In this document: positions 26,069 to 34,233 of the stretch, in pieces | Numbering within the stretch: the first letter of the stretch is position 1 | Layout of the letters: every line of letters begins with the position of its first letter | Assembly (NCBI RefSeq): GCF_004349135.1 | Contig: NZ_SMFN01000001.1 | Location: 248,001 to 312,000, forward strand | Source of the DNA: Flavobacterium sandaracinum | Lineage (GTDB): Bacteria; Bacteroidota; Bacteroidia; Flavobacteriales; Flavobacteriaceae | Length of the DNA: 64,000 bases | Direction: 5' to 3' | The notes under the pieces: model-generated | Told to the model about the DNA's origin: nothing | Databases searched by the model: none | Seen by the model: only the letters and a program-made list of their open reading frames with translations | Program-made: the position numbers and the translations under genes

Positions 26069-27589
26069 ATGCAAAATAGAAAAATAATATTAATAATAGC
26101 CTTTTTTTGTGTCTTAAAATTGACACTTCACCTGATTGCGGACTCTAATTCAGGATTTCAAGGAGACGAATTATTGCACATTGAAACAGGGAACTACCCA
26201 AGTTTGGGATATATGGAATTTCCGCCCGTAATTGGTTGGCTGGCTTTTATTCAAAATCAATTTCATTCCCAATCCGTATTTGTTCACCACATCTTTTCGC
26301 ACATTGCTTCATTATTAATTTTAATATTAATCGCACTTACAACTGTTAAACTGGGTGGTAAAGCAAAAGCAGTTTTTATTGTACTGCTTTGCATTTTGAC
26401 TGCACCAGCTTTCGGACGCGGACATCAATTATTTCAGCCCGTAGTCTTTACACACTTATTTTGGCTTTTTTCATTTTATCAATTGGTCCGATATGTTACA
26501 ACCCTTGACAAGAAATATTTACTTTATCTAACAATCGGTGTTGGTTTTGGTTTCCTTACAAAATATGATATATTTTTCTTTATTATAGGGCTTACTGGTT
26601 TGCTGTTTAGCAAGCGGACACGAACCTCAATTTTGCAAAAAGATATTTGGAAATACATTCTCTTGTTGCTTGTACTTATAGCACCAAACGTTTTATGGCA
26701 ATACAACCAAGGATTTCCAGTATTTGATATGTTCTCACGTCTCTATGAAACCCAATTGGACAAACTGACAATAGTAGGAGTTCTTGAAAGTATAGTTATA
26801 TCCTTAAATCCATTAACATTATTTTTTTGGGCGGGTGGATTAATTTATATGTTTAGAACAAAAAATAATTTTATTTATAGACCAATTGTACTTACAATCG
26901 TCATTTCCATAGCACTATTGGCTATTAACAAAAGTAAAGCATATTATTTTTATCCTGCAATGATTACCTTGCTAATCTTCGGGAGCATCTGGTTTGAACA
27001 AAAAATCCTATCAAAACGCCAATGGGTTTTATTTCCCGCAACGGGTCTTCTTATTTTGTCGGGAATTGTGTTGATACCATTTGGGTTGGCAGTTCTGCCA
27101 TTGGATACATTTATAAAATTCGCGGAAATAGAAAAGAAAGGCAATCGTTACGAAATAGAATATACAGAATATTACTCGAAATCAAAATGGGAAAAAACTA
27201 TGGAAGGACTTCAAAATGTTTACGATAGCCTAACAATTAACGAAAGAAAGGATTGTTTGATTTGGGGCAAACATTATAGTCAAGCAGGCGGAGTAAACCT
27301 TTTTAGGGGAAATTACAAAATACCAAAAGCATTTTCATACCACGGTAGCTTCTACCTTTGGTCACCAGAAAAAGGTGAATTACCGAAAACGATCATAGCG
27401 TTTTCGCACGGAGAGGCTGGAATTGACTTTTTTCAGTCTTTCTTTAATTCGGTTGTGCCAGTAAAGCGAATATATAATCCGTACGCCGACGACGAAAAAG
27501 ATTTGTGGCAAACAATATACATTTGTAAAGAACCAAAACTAAATTTTGAACAGTTGAAGACTGAATTTAAAACAAGGATTTTTGAATAA
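26069..27589 (+). CDS. Glycosyltransferase family 39-like membrane protein
   Basis: A 506-residue polytopic protein of the ArnT/PMT type, which moves sugars from lipid carriers on the outer face of the inner membrane. The first periplasmic loop has the catalytic acidic residues (GFQGDELLHIETGNYPSLGY). Many helices follow (HHIFSHIASLLILILIA, LLLLVLIAPNVLWQYNQGFP), then a soluble C-terminal part from about residue 370 (FSYHGSFYLWSPEKGELPK). The acceptor is unknown. It lies between attC-like sites, so it is probably a mobile cassette. It is larger than most integron cassettes, which is unusual. Confidence 0.85.
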   Translation: MQNRKIILIIAFFCVLKLTLHLIADSNSGFQGDELLHIETGNYPSLGYMEFPPVIGWLAFIQNQFHSQSVFVHHIFSHIASLLILILIALTTVKLGGKAKAVFIVLLCILTAPAFGRGHQLFQPVVFTHLFWLFSFYQLVRYVTTLDKKYLLYLTIGVGFGFLTKYDIFFFIIGLTGLLFSKRTRTSILQKDIWKYILLLLVLIAPNVLWQYNQGFPVFDMFSRLYETQLDKLTIVGVLESIVISLNPLTLFFWAGGLIYMFRTKNNFIYRPIVLTIVISIALLAINKSKAYYFYPAMITLLIFGSIWFEQKILSKRQWVLFPATGLLILSGIVLIPFGLAVLPLDTFIKFAEIEKKGNRYEIEYTEYYSKSKWEKTMEGLQNVYDSLTINERKDCLIWGKHYSQAGGVNLFRGNYKIPKAFSYHGSFYLWSPEKGELPKTIIAFSHGEAGIDFFQSFFNSVVPVKRIYNPYADDEKDLWQTIYICKEPKLNFEQLKTEFKTRIFE

Positions 27590-27604
27590 CGAAGTAATTA
27601 AAAA

Positions 27605-27717
27605 CGGCAGGTAACAGCTCGTTGGGCTTGAAAAGCCAACAATGAACCCGCGGTTGAACTGCCTGTCCCGTTTTTACGGGAGAACCGATTACATGCCGTC
27701 AACACTATGGAGTTATC
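27605..27717 (+). repeat. Second attC-like structured site
   Basis: The outer stem is GGCAG with CTGCC (27606-27663). Inside, GTTGGGCTT pairs with AAGCCAAC with one bulge. A further hairpin CCCGTTTTTACGGG follows (27667-27680), and the end reads CGTCAACACTATGGAGTTATCC, with GTTATCC the inverted relative of GGTAAC near the start. Again nested stems lie directly after a gene stop. Confidence 0.55.
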
Positions 27718-27740
27718 CTAAAATGGGTAGAGTGATTACA

Positions 27741-27767
27741 AGAGGCTAAAACGCCTCTTTTTTTTTT
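27741..27767 (+). terminator. Terminator closing the cassette region
   Basis: AGAGGC, loop TAAAAC, GCCTCT followed by a run of ten or more T. It lies after the second attC-like site and would end transcription through the cassette genes. Confidence 0.8.
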
Positions 27768-28008
27768 GCAGTACAATGAGAGTGGTTTTTATCGTGATTT
27801 CCTTCACATATATCCATAAAATCTTCCCTACAAAATTAGCTTTCATAGGAACTAGAACTTTGGCTGCAGCCAAGATACCATCCCGACACTTCGGGAGGCG
27901 GTCCAAGCTGGTCAAAAACGGCATTTAAACAAAATAGTTTTGACTACTAATTAAGAAAAATGCAAAGTGACTTATTAATTCCTTATTCCTTTGGTTTGCA
28001 TTAACAAC
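27768..28008. other. Intergenic stretch with a REP-like palindrome
   Basis: It holds the palindrome TCCCGA, CACT, TCGGGA (27881-27896), part of a GC-rich patch that stands out in AT-rich DNA. A minus-strand frame across it (27736-27924) has no family resemblance and runs through the terminator, so I do not call it a gene. Confidence 0.5.
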
Positions 28009-28043
28009 AAAGACCGCTTTAAATTTATTTTAGAGCGGTCTTT
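28009..28043 (-). terminator. Terminator of the 154-aa gene
   Basis: AAAGACCGCT pairs with AGCGGTCTTT, with further inner pairing, about 40 bases after the stop of the minus-strand gene. Confidence 0.75.
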
Positions 28044-28080
28044 GTTAGCATTTATTTCTATTTGTCCCTCAAAGGACATG

Positions 28081-28545
28081 CTAAAACACACGCAATCGTA
28101 CTTTTGGTATGCCCACTCCTATTTGCGAGTTTACCGTGGTTCTGGGTACTCTATTATCATATGCTGGTTGACGATACCCATGGTAATAATAGCCCGCATT
28201 TTGATACCAGTAGTTACTGTGATTGCAATGACTGCCGCAGTGATAGTGATGCGCTGCATAACCGTCTTTTTTGCCTTGAAGATAGGCATGATAAGCTCTT
28301 CTATTCTTTTTCCTTAATTCCTTTTCATATTGTTTTTGTTCCTTCCAAAACTCACGCTCTTCGGCTTTACTTTTGACTTTAAACTGCTGCTCGTGTTGAG
28401 CGTCCTCTATACCTCTTTGTTGATAATACGATAATTCGTGTTTTGTTTGGACCTTGGTATCTTGATTAAATCCTGATTCCTGAGCATTTACATTGGGTAA
28501 GAAACAAAAAATCAGTAGGGTTAAAATGCTTTTAACTGTTTTCAT
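28081..28545 (-). CDS. Hypothetical exported His/Tyr-rich protein, 154 aa
   Basis: A signal peptide (SILTLLIFCFLPNVNAQ) is followed by a charged coiled segment (KSKAEEREFWKEQKQYEKEL). A His/Tyr/Asn-rich tail follows (AHHYHCGSHCNHSNYWYQNA), then GYYYHGYRQPAYDN. The tail could bind metal (several His and two Cys), which is inference. No family recognised. It is in the periplasm or outer envelope. It is a single gene with its own terminator. Two plus-strand frames across it are shadows. Confidence 0.7.
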   Translation of the reverse strand: MKTVKSILTLLIFCFLPNVNAQESGFNQDTKVQTKHELSYYQQRGIEDAQHEQQFKVKSKAEEREFWKEQKQYEKELRKKNRRAYHAYLQGKKDGYAAHHYHCGSHCNHSNYWYQNAGYYYHGYRQPAYDNRVPRTTVNSQIGVGIPKVRLRVF

Positions 28546-28649
28546 AGTTTTTAAATTAGTGTTAATAAAATAGTCTTTTATAGGTAACTACACTAATAAG
28601 ACAACTCTAAACTAATTTACCCTACCGAAACAAGCACTAATTATAAAAA

Positions 28650-29489
28650 TTATTTAAGGTTACTTTTCATAAAGTCAATAATCTCATCAAAGCGATTGCT
28701 CCAAGGTGAGAAATATTGTAGAACCATTGGGACGTGCTTTTTATTCAAGCGAATTGGTGTCACCTCGGGTTGAAAAGGTTGCAATGCAGTTACAAAACGA
28801 CTGTTAGCGACTTTAATGGAATTATAGGTTTTGTCTCCTACATAAATTAAAAAAGGCGGCGTGTTTTTATTTAAAAAATAAATAGGAGAAGCATCTTTCC
28901 ATTGGGCTGGATTTGAGGTCCAAGTAGTTAAATAATCATCTTTTGTAGTAGGCGGATTTCCTTCTAAATAATTTTTCATGTCCAATCCAGCTGCATCGTT
29001 GAGTATAATACCAGATATGCTTTTAGGATCAAGTCCATATTTTGGATTCATAACCGCCAAAGCCCCAAGATGTCCTCCAGCTGAATGTCCTGTTATGAAA
29101 ATTTGATTGGGATCACCGTTGTACTGGCTGATGTTCTTTTTAGTCCACTGTATTGCGGATACAATTTGTCGTGTCATGTCATCATAAGTGGCATCAGGAC
29201 TCAATGTGTAATCTGGAATCACTGTAATAACGCCTTTGCTTGCAAAATTACGACCTAACAAATCATAGGTTCCTTTTCGGCCACTGTTCCAATTTCCTCC
29301 GTGTACAAAAATTAAAACCGGTGCCGGAGTTGCAGTTGATTTTCGGGGAACAAAAACATTAAGTTGTGGTGGATTTACAGTGTTTGTATCGGTAGTATTA
29401 AGGTACGAAATATCAGTATTTTTTTTAGAACCGCAGTTAACCAAAAGAAGTGCATTCAATAGTACGATGATAAAGAAAGAGAAACGCAT
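28650..29489 (-). CDS. Alpha/beta-hydrolase lipoprotein (esterase-like)
   Basis: A 279-residue protein with a lipoprotein signal peptide (LLNALLLVNCGSKK, lipid-anchored Cys 19 or near). The family motifs are the oxyanion-hole FVHGGNWNSG, the nucleophile elbow ITGHSAGGHLGAL, the acid in LIYVGDKTYN and the His in RLNKKHVPMV. This is the carboxylesterase/lipase layout of the BD-FAE/acetyl-esterase type. The substrate is unknown; likely periplasmic-facing. It is a single gene with no operon partner. Confidence 0.9.
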   Translation of the reverse strand: MRFSFFIIVLLNALLLVNCGSKKNTDISYLNTTDTNTVNPPQLNVFVPRKSTATPAPVLIFVHGGNWNSGRKGTYDLLGRNFASKGVITVIPDYTLSPDATYDDMTRQIVSAIQWTKKNISQYNGDPNQIFITGHSAGGHLGALAVMNPKYGLDPKSISGIILNDAAGLDMKNYLEGNPPTTKDDYLTTWTSNPAQWKDASPIYFLNKNTPPFLIYVGDKTYNSIKVANSRFVTALQPFQPEVTPIRLNKKHVPMVLQYFSPWSNRFDEIIDFMKSNLK

Positions 29490-29699
29490 ATTTATTTTTT
29501 TTTACGAATATAAGATTTAAAAAAATCAAGAAAGTTAATTTAGCTTTAAAAGGGAGTTTTTTGAGAAAAATTAATTGTCGATACTTTTATACACCTATAT
29601 TTACCATGAACTTCAGTTTATTAATGCGGGTAAAATTTTCCTAAATAAACTAATCACTCCATTATTTCTACCTTTATTTTTACGAAAAATTAAACACAA

Positions 29700-30131
29700 A
29701 TGAACACTGCAAATATCCAAAATCTCGAAAAAATGAGTTTAGCTCAAAACATAAGTCGAAATATATTAGGACTATTTCTTACCACTGCTGGAATTAGTCA
29801 TCTTACATGGAGTCGAACGGAATTTTTAGCACAAGTACCACCGTGGATTCCTATAAACGCTGATTTAGTAGTTCTGCTGTCTGGTGTAGTCGAAATTGCT
29901 TTGGGTTTATCCCTAATTCTATTATTTAAGTATCGCATACAAGTTGGATGGGTTGTAGCTGCTTTTTTTGTCCTGATCTTTCCGGGAAATATTGCGCAAC
30001 TGGTCGAACATAGGAACGCTTTCGGACTCAATACAGAACTTGCTAGATGGCTCAGACTTCCACTTCAACCACTACTCATTCTAGTAGCATTATGGTCAAC
30101 TGGAGCCTGGCATTCCTGGAGGACAAAATAA
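29700..30131 (+). CDS. DoxX-like membrane protein
   Basis: A 143-residue protein with four membrane helices (about 20-38, 55-75, 82-100, 118-135) and the loop HLTWSRTEFLAQVPPWIP, as in DoxX-family proteins. The N-terminus could start at M1 or at M12 (MSLAQNISRNI), and the second fits the membrane topology better. The role of DoxX-like proteins is unclear; some act with redox partners. It stands alone between convergent neighbours. Confidence 0.75.
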   Translation: MNTANIQNLEKMSLAQNISRNILGLFLTTAGISHLTWSRTEFLAQVPPWIPINADLVVLLSGVVEIALGLSLILLFKYRIQVGWVVAAFFVLIFPGNIAQLVEHRNAFGLNTELARWLRLPLQPLLILVALWSTGAWHSWRTK

Positions 30132-30196
30132 AAATAGAGCAAGGAAGCCCTATATATCTTTTATTTAAATATCAAAATTATATTGTACCAAACAAA

Positions 30197-30222
30197 ATAG
30201 GCTGCCCTTGCGGACAGCCTAT
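30197..30222. terminator. Terminator between the DoxX-like gene and the 125-aa gene
   Basis: ATAGGCTG pairs with CAGCCTAT around a GC-rich loop, located between two convergent genes. Confidence 0.75.
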
Positions 30223-30242
30223 CAACATTTATCTCAAAAAGA

Positions 30243-30620
30243 TTAGTTGAATTGTGAAGCCACATATTCAATTAAGCTTTCATCGCTCATTTTATTAGAA
30301 GTACTTTCTTTAGCCTCTACATTTTTGTATTGTGGCGTCTCACTCAAATATTTAATAAATTGTTCTTGAGCTACACCAGGTCCTGTTATGTGCAATTCAT
30401 CCACATTTTGCATGTGAGCAGTGATGCTTTTAAATAATTTGTGAAGCGAATCTCTTTCAGCATTATTTGCAGCATTTTCATTTGAATTACCACCTTGACC
30501 TTCTTCTTTCTCGTGTCCTAAAACTACGAAATCTCCAGAATCTACATTTTCTCTACCTACGATAGTTGCGTGATGGGAATCCATCCAAACTCCGAATTGT
30601 TTTTTACTTTTGTCTGACAT
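30243..30620 (-). CDS. Hypothetical protein, possible eRF1/host-attachment-like domain
   Basis: A 125-residue soluble protein. The start FGVWMDSHHATIVGREN and the later VDELHITGPGVAQEQFIKYL, then a Lys/Glu-rich helix and LIEYVASQF, follow the strand-helix layout of the bacterial eRF1-like (baeRF) and related small proteins that carry a GPG motif. This is a layout similarity, not a firm family assignment. There is no signal peptide. An acidic, Gly/Asn-rich insert (KEEGQGGNSNENAANNAE) may be disordered. It is a single gene. Confidence 0.6.
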   Translation of the reverse strand: MSDKSKKQFGVWMDSHHATIVGRENVDSGDFVVLGHEKEEGQGGNSNENAANNAERDSLHKLFKSITAHMQNVDELHITGPGVAQEQFIKYLSETPQYKNVEAKESTSNKMSDESLIEYVASQFN

Positions 30621-30986
30621 TATAATTGTATTTATTTTTATTACTATTTATAGTATTAAATTATCAAAGAGCATGCCGTGATATTTTAATTACTTATTAA
30701 TTTAAAAGTAGGCTATTTTTTTGAAATAATCGCAGCTAACTCTGAATTTGGTTTTTAATTAACACTATTGGTTTGCGCTATATATAAGACTAAAAAAACC
30801 ATATTTTTGATACAAACATTCGCTATTATTGGATTTTTTATAAGTACTGCCATTGAGTAACCTGATTTACCTCCTTTGTCAATTTAAGATTTCTGTATTA
30901 GTCTGTTTTGCGTTTGTATCAAATTAATTCAATAGGTATTTATTGTTTGTACCTTTACGTTCAAAATAAAACTAAACCACAATAAG
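30621..30986. other. Intergenic region before the Crp-family gene
   Basis: This 366-base AT-rich stretch has no gene on either strand. A -7-like TACCTTTA is seen 37 bases before the regulator's start, without a well-placed TTG. Nothing else is recognised. Confidence 0.45.
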
Positions 30987-31556
30987 ATGTACACAATTCT
31001 GAAAAAGTATATCAATAGCAGAACGCAAATTAAGGATGAGGAAGTGGAGTTGATTTGTTCCTTTTTTAAACCTTTGAAAACAAAACGAAATGAAATTTTA
31101 GTTCGGTATGACGAAATATGCCAACAGTATTATTTTGTGAACAAAGGTTGCATCAGGCTTTTTACAATCAATAAAGAAGGAATTGAAACCTCTCGATTTT
31201 TTGCTTTTGAAGGTGGTTTTGGAACGGCATTACCCAGTTTTATAGATCAGCAGCCCACTTATGAATACCTACAGACGATAGAAAAATCAGAGTTGCTGGT
31301 CATTTCGAGAGCTGACTTTTATCATTTGGTTGCAACAATTCCTCAATTTGCGATGATTTATAGAGAAATTCTAGAGTTGGGTTTTATAACAGCACAAAAA
31401 CGTATTTACGGTTTTCAGGGATTTGATGCCTTAGAAAAAGTAAAATGGATTATTGAAAATCAGCCTCATTTTTTATTGCGTGTTTCTAATAAAATGGCCG
31501 CGTCGTATTTAGGAATTTCCCCTTCGACCTTAAGCAGAATAAAATCCAAACTCTAA
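30987..31556 (+). CDS. Crp/Fnr-family transcriptional regulator
   Basis: A 189-residue protein: a cyclic-nucleotide-binding-like beta-barrel (LKTKRNEILVRYDEICQQYY ... GCIRLFTINKEG), a long dimer helix, and a winged HTH (KMAASYLGISPSTLSRIKSK). The binding pocket does not show the full RXS signature of true cAMP receptors, which is usual in Bacteroidota Crp proteins. It is directly upstream of the GlcG-like and HIU-hydrolase-like genes on the same strand and is a likely regulator of them, which is inference. Confidence 0.93.
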   Translation: MYTILKKYINSRTQIKDEEVELICSFFKPLKTKRNEILVRYDEICQQYYFVNKGCIRLFTINKEGIETSRFFAFEGGFGTALPSFIDQQPTYEYLQTIEKSELLVISRADFYHLVATIPQFAMIYREILELGFITAQKRIYGFQGFDALEKVKWIIENQPHFLLRVSNKMAASYLGISPSTLSRIKSKL

Positions 31557-31620
31557 AAAACGTTGACATAGGACAAGCTTTTTCACGCGACTCATTTTTA
31601 ATTTTGTAAAAAAATGAATC

Positions 31621-32157
31621 ATGAAAATCAACTCTTTTGCACTGATATTACTTTTTCCGCTATTTTCATTGGCACAAATCAGTAGCAAAACAAATACTGT
31701 TAGTACCCATTTAAAAACGGAGGAGAATTACACCTTACAATCCGCCCAATTGTCACTCCAAACTGCATTTCGAATAACTGAACAAGCACGGTCAGCCGCC
31801 ACAGTATTAGGCAAAAATGTCACCATTGCAGTACTAGATGCATCGGGACAACTTATCATACTTACCCGTGGTGATGAAGTGGGTCCGCACAATACAGAAG
31901 CAGCAAGACGAAAAGCCTACACCGCATTGTCCACAAAAACGCCTACGCTGCTCTTATCCAGAAATGCCAGATCCAATCCAGATACACAAAATTTAGCTAC
32001 GCTGCCGGAATTGTTACTTTTAGGTGGTGGTCATCCGCTTTGGTACAACGGCAAAGTTATAGGAAGCATTGGCATTGCTGGCGGAGGAAGTCCTGAAAAC
32101 GATGATTTAATAGCTAAATCAGGAGCTATTGCATCATCACAAATCACAACTCATTAA
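31621..32157 (+). CDS. Exported GlcG/HbpS-family protein (DUF336)
   Basis: A 178-residue protein with a signal peptide (FALILLFPLFSLAQ). The body matches the GlcG/HbpS fold: LQTAFRITEQARSAA, VTIAVLDASGQLIILTRGDE, NTEAARRKAYTALS, GSIGIAGGGSPEND. Family members bind heme or act as redox or cofactor partners. It lies 64 bases after a Crp-family gene and 18 bases before an HIU-hydrolase-like gene, probably the first gene of their operon. The export of both proteins suggests that they act together in the periplasm. Confidence 0.9.
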   Translation: MKINSFALILLFPLFSLAQISSKTNTVSTHLKTEENYTLQSAQLSLQTAFRITEQARSAATVLGKNVTIAVLDASGQLIILTRGDEVGPHNTEAARRKAYTALSTKTPTLLLSRNARSNPDTQNLATLPELLLLGGGHPLWYNGKVIGSIGIAGGGSPENDDLIAKSGAIASSQITTH

Positions 32158-32175
32158 TTTTAAATACAAACAACA

Positions 32176-32583
32176 ATGAAAAAGTTACTTTTTACCTTAT
32201 TATTTTCCGCTTTCGCAACTGCATCATATGCTCAAAACAACAGGTATCAATTGTCCAGCCATATTTTAGACGTATCTAGTGGAACAGCTGCAATTGGCGT
32301 CCCGGTAATATTAGAGAAATACGATGAAAGTACTAAAATATGGTCTTTCGTTGAGGAGAAAATTACAGATAAAAACGGTCGCATCACTGATTTTTTAAAT
32401 TATAAAGAATCTAAAAATGGAATTTACAAACTTAGATTCTTGGTAGCGGACTACTTTAAGAGCAAAAAAATAGAGAGTTTTTATCCTTTTGTAGAAGTTG
32501 TTTTCCAAATTAAAGATACCAATCATTATCATGTTCCCATTACACTTTCTGGCTATGGTTATGCAACGTATCGAGGCAATTAG
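32176..32583 (+). CDS. Exported 5-hydroxyisourate hydrolase-like (transthyretin-related) protein
   Basis: A 135-residue protein with a signal peptide (KLLFTLLFSAFATASYAQ). The mature part matches HIU hydrolase: SSHILDVSSGTAA (His of the HxxD start), LEKYDESTKIWSF, KNGRITDFL, HYHVPITLSGYGYATYRGN. The family signature end is YRGS; here it is YRGN, a change at a conserved position. HIU hydrolase splits 5-hydroxyisourate in urate breakdown, and periplasmic forms are known. No urate gene is nearby, so activity on urate is uncertain. It is the partner of the GlcG-like gene. Confidence 0.85.
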   Translation: MKKLLFTLLFSAFATASYAQNNRYQLSSHILDVSSGTAAIGVPVILEKYDESTKIWSFVEEKITDKNGRITDFLNYKESKNGIYKLRFLVADYFKSKKIESFYPFVEVVFQIKDTNHYHVPITLSGYGYATYRGN

Positions 32584-32665
32584 TTCTGTTTGATTGTTTT
32601 GGTGAGTTCCAAAAATACTAAAACGATTCGCTGCCCTACTTTTGCTATTTAGTTTTAAAAAATAA

Positions 32666-32698
32666 TTGCCTTAAGTTAACTCGGTAATCGTAATTTTG
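32666..32698 (+). promoter_or_regulatory. Promoter of the rhodanese pair
   Basis: TTG (32666-32668), 22 bases, TAATTTTG (32691-32698): a good match to the Bacteroidota promoter. A start of transcription near 32705 excludes the TTG codon at 32705 as a translation start and supports the ATG at 32750. Confidence 0.65.
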
Positions 32699-32749
32699 TA
32701 GTACTTGATTCTAGATAAAAAGCGGAATAATTTTAAAAAAAACAATCAA

Positions 32750-33034
32750 ATGGAAGTAGCAAAAATAATTAAAGAGAAACTGGGAACCATTGTCGATGTG
32801 CGGTCTTATGATGAATTTATGGGCGGTCATGTTGCGGGTTCCATCAACATTCCGTTGAATGAAATACCGCATAGAATGCAGGAAATACAGGAATTAAAAG
32901 CACCATTAGTGGTCTGTTGTGCCTCTGGAAATAGAAGTGGACAAGCACAAGTTTTTCTGACCGCACATGGAATTGAATCTTACAATGACGGTTCGTGGCT
33001 GGATGTGAATTATCTTCAATCCCAAATAGAGTAA
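32750..33034 (+). CDS. Single-domain rhodanese, first of two
   Basis: A 94-residue protein from the ATG at 32750 (MEVAKIIKEKLGTIVDVRSY). It carries DVRSYDEFMGGHVAGSINIP and the active-site loop CCASGNRSGQ with the catalytic Cys. Such small rhodaneses move sulfur or act as redox partners. It is cytoplasmic. It ends 1 base before the second rhodanese gene, so the two are translated together. The two proteins are clearly related and derive from a duplication. Confidence 0.9.
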   Translation: MEVAKIIKEKLGTIVDVRSYDEFMGGHVAGSINIPLNEIPHRMQEIQELKAPLVVCCASGNRSGQAQVFLTAHGIESYNDGSWLDVNYLQSQIE

Positions 33035-33035
33035 A

Positions 33036-33356
33036 ATGATAAATAGACTCAAAAAACTATTTGGGCTTGGCGCCAAAGTGAATTATCCAGAATTGATTAG
33101 CAACGGAGCTATTATCGTAGATGTGCGCAGCAAAGCAGAATATGCAGCCGGGCACATTAAGGATTCCCTGAATATTCCCGTGGATACATTGCGCAATACT
33201 CTTTTTAAACTGAAAGATAAAAACCAACCTATTATTACCTGTTGTGCCTCTGGAATGCGAAGTGCTTCGGCAAAAAGCATTTTGAAATCCAATGGCTATA
33301 CTAAAGTTTATAATGGTGGCGGATGGAGCAGTCTAAAAAATAAAATAGAACGCTAA
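33036..33356 (+). CDS. Single-domain rhodanese, second of two
   Basis: A 106-residue protein with DVRSKAEYAAGHIKDSLNIP and the active-site loop CCASGMRSAS. An N-terminal extension (INRLKKLFGLGAKVNYPELI) replaces the shorter start of its sister. Likely cytoplasmic. It is the second gene of a two-gene operon. The difference in the loop (MRS versus NRS) could change substrate preference, but that is speculation. Confidence 0.9.
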   Translation: MINRLKKLFGLGAKVNYPELISNGAIIVDVRSKAEYAAGHIKDSLNIPVDTLRNTLFKLKDKNQPIITCCASGMRSASAKSILKSNGYTKVYNGGGWSSLKNKIER

Positions 33357-33533
33357 ATCAAGAGGTTTCAAAACTGTAAATAATACAATTCTTATTTATA
33401 AATAGTTAATTAACAGTTAGTTGTATTTTAATATGTTTAATTTTATGGCACTTAAAAGTTAAGTAATCAGTTTACATGAGATGCTACAAAACAACTTTTT
33501 TCTCCTGTAAAATTAATCTTAAAAGCTACTGTT

Positions 33534-34103
33534 ATGAGAACCGCAATTAGTAAAAATGAAAGTATTAAAGGTGCCGCACAAGGAGAAATCAATGCAGCAC
33601 ATGGATTACGAGATTTATTTGAAGTTGGGCTAAAAGATATTTACTGGGCGGAAAAAGTTTTAACTAAAACCTTACCCAAAATGATGAAAAATGCTTCATC
33701 ACCAGAATTAATTACGTCTTTGAAAAACCAGCTCAATCAAACGCAGGAACATGTAACGCGTTTAGAGAAAATATTTGAAGTTACAGGTGTTACAGCCACA
33801 GCTAAAAAATGTGAAGCAATGGGCGGTATATTGAAAGAAACCAATAGTCTTATCAAACAAACAGACCTTGGCGTAGTGCGTGATGCCGGAATCATTGCCG
33901 CAGATCAAAAGGTAAAACATTATGAAATTGCCACTTATGGAACGTTGCATGCGTATGCAAAAACATTAGGAGAAAATAAAGCGGCAAATTTGCTGGCGAT
34001 GAGTCTTGATGAGGAGAAAAAAACAGATGCTGCACTTAGTGAAATTGCGATGTCCCAGATCAACAGACAAGCCCATAAGGCTACTGCAATAACCAACACG
34101 TAG
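33534..34103 (+). CDS. DUF892 ferritin-like protein (YciE/YciF family)
   Basis: A 189-residue all-helical protein: LRDLFEVGLKDIYWAEKVLT, SLKNQLNQTQEHVTRLEKIF, DAGIIAADQKVKHYEIATYG, LLAMSLDEEKKTDAALSEIA. The Glu and His residues in QEHVTRLE and KHYEIATYG are placed like the di-iron ligands of this family. These proteins are linked to stress responses. It stands alone, with about 180 bases of upstream sequence and a terminator after it. Confidence 0.9.
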   Translation: MRTAISKNESIKGAAQGEINAAHGLRDLFEVGLKDIYWAEKVLTKTLPKMMKNASSPELITSLKNQLNQTQEHVTRLEKIFEVTGVTATAKKCEAMGGILKETNSLIKQTDLGVVRDAGIIAADQKVKHYEIATYGTLHAYAKTLGENKAANLLAMSLDEEKKTDAALSEIAMSQINRQAHKATAITNT

Positions 34104-34151
34104 TAATTCAATTTTACAAGAACCTAAAATTTTATGTTCCTTTATAAAAAA

Positions 34152-34174
34152 AGAGCCCGCATGTTGCGGGCTCT
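34152..34174. terminator. Terminator after the DUF892 gene
   Basis: AGAGCCCGC, loop ATGTT, GCGGGCTCT: a 9-bp GC-rich stem between convergent genes. Confidence 0.85.
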
Positions 34175-34233
34175 CTAATGAATTGTAATTTTCCTCTAAA
34201 TAAATCTTTTAAAAAAATAAAAAAAGACAGGTG

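Noticed and set aside
23886..27770. Complete mobile element or prophage
   Set aside because: No transposase, phage structural gene or live recombinase is present, only a relic.
27736..27924. Minus-strand 62-codon frame
   Set aside because: It runs over a terminator and a REP palindrome, and no family or conserved pattern is seen.
27991..28376. Two plus-strand frames with hydrophobic runs
   Set aside because: They lie antisense to the 154-aa exported protein; their composition reflects the His/Tyr-rich tail.
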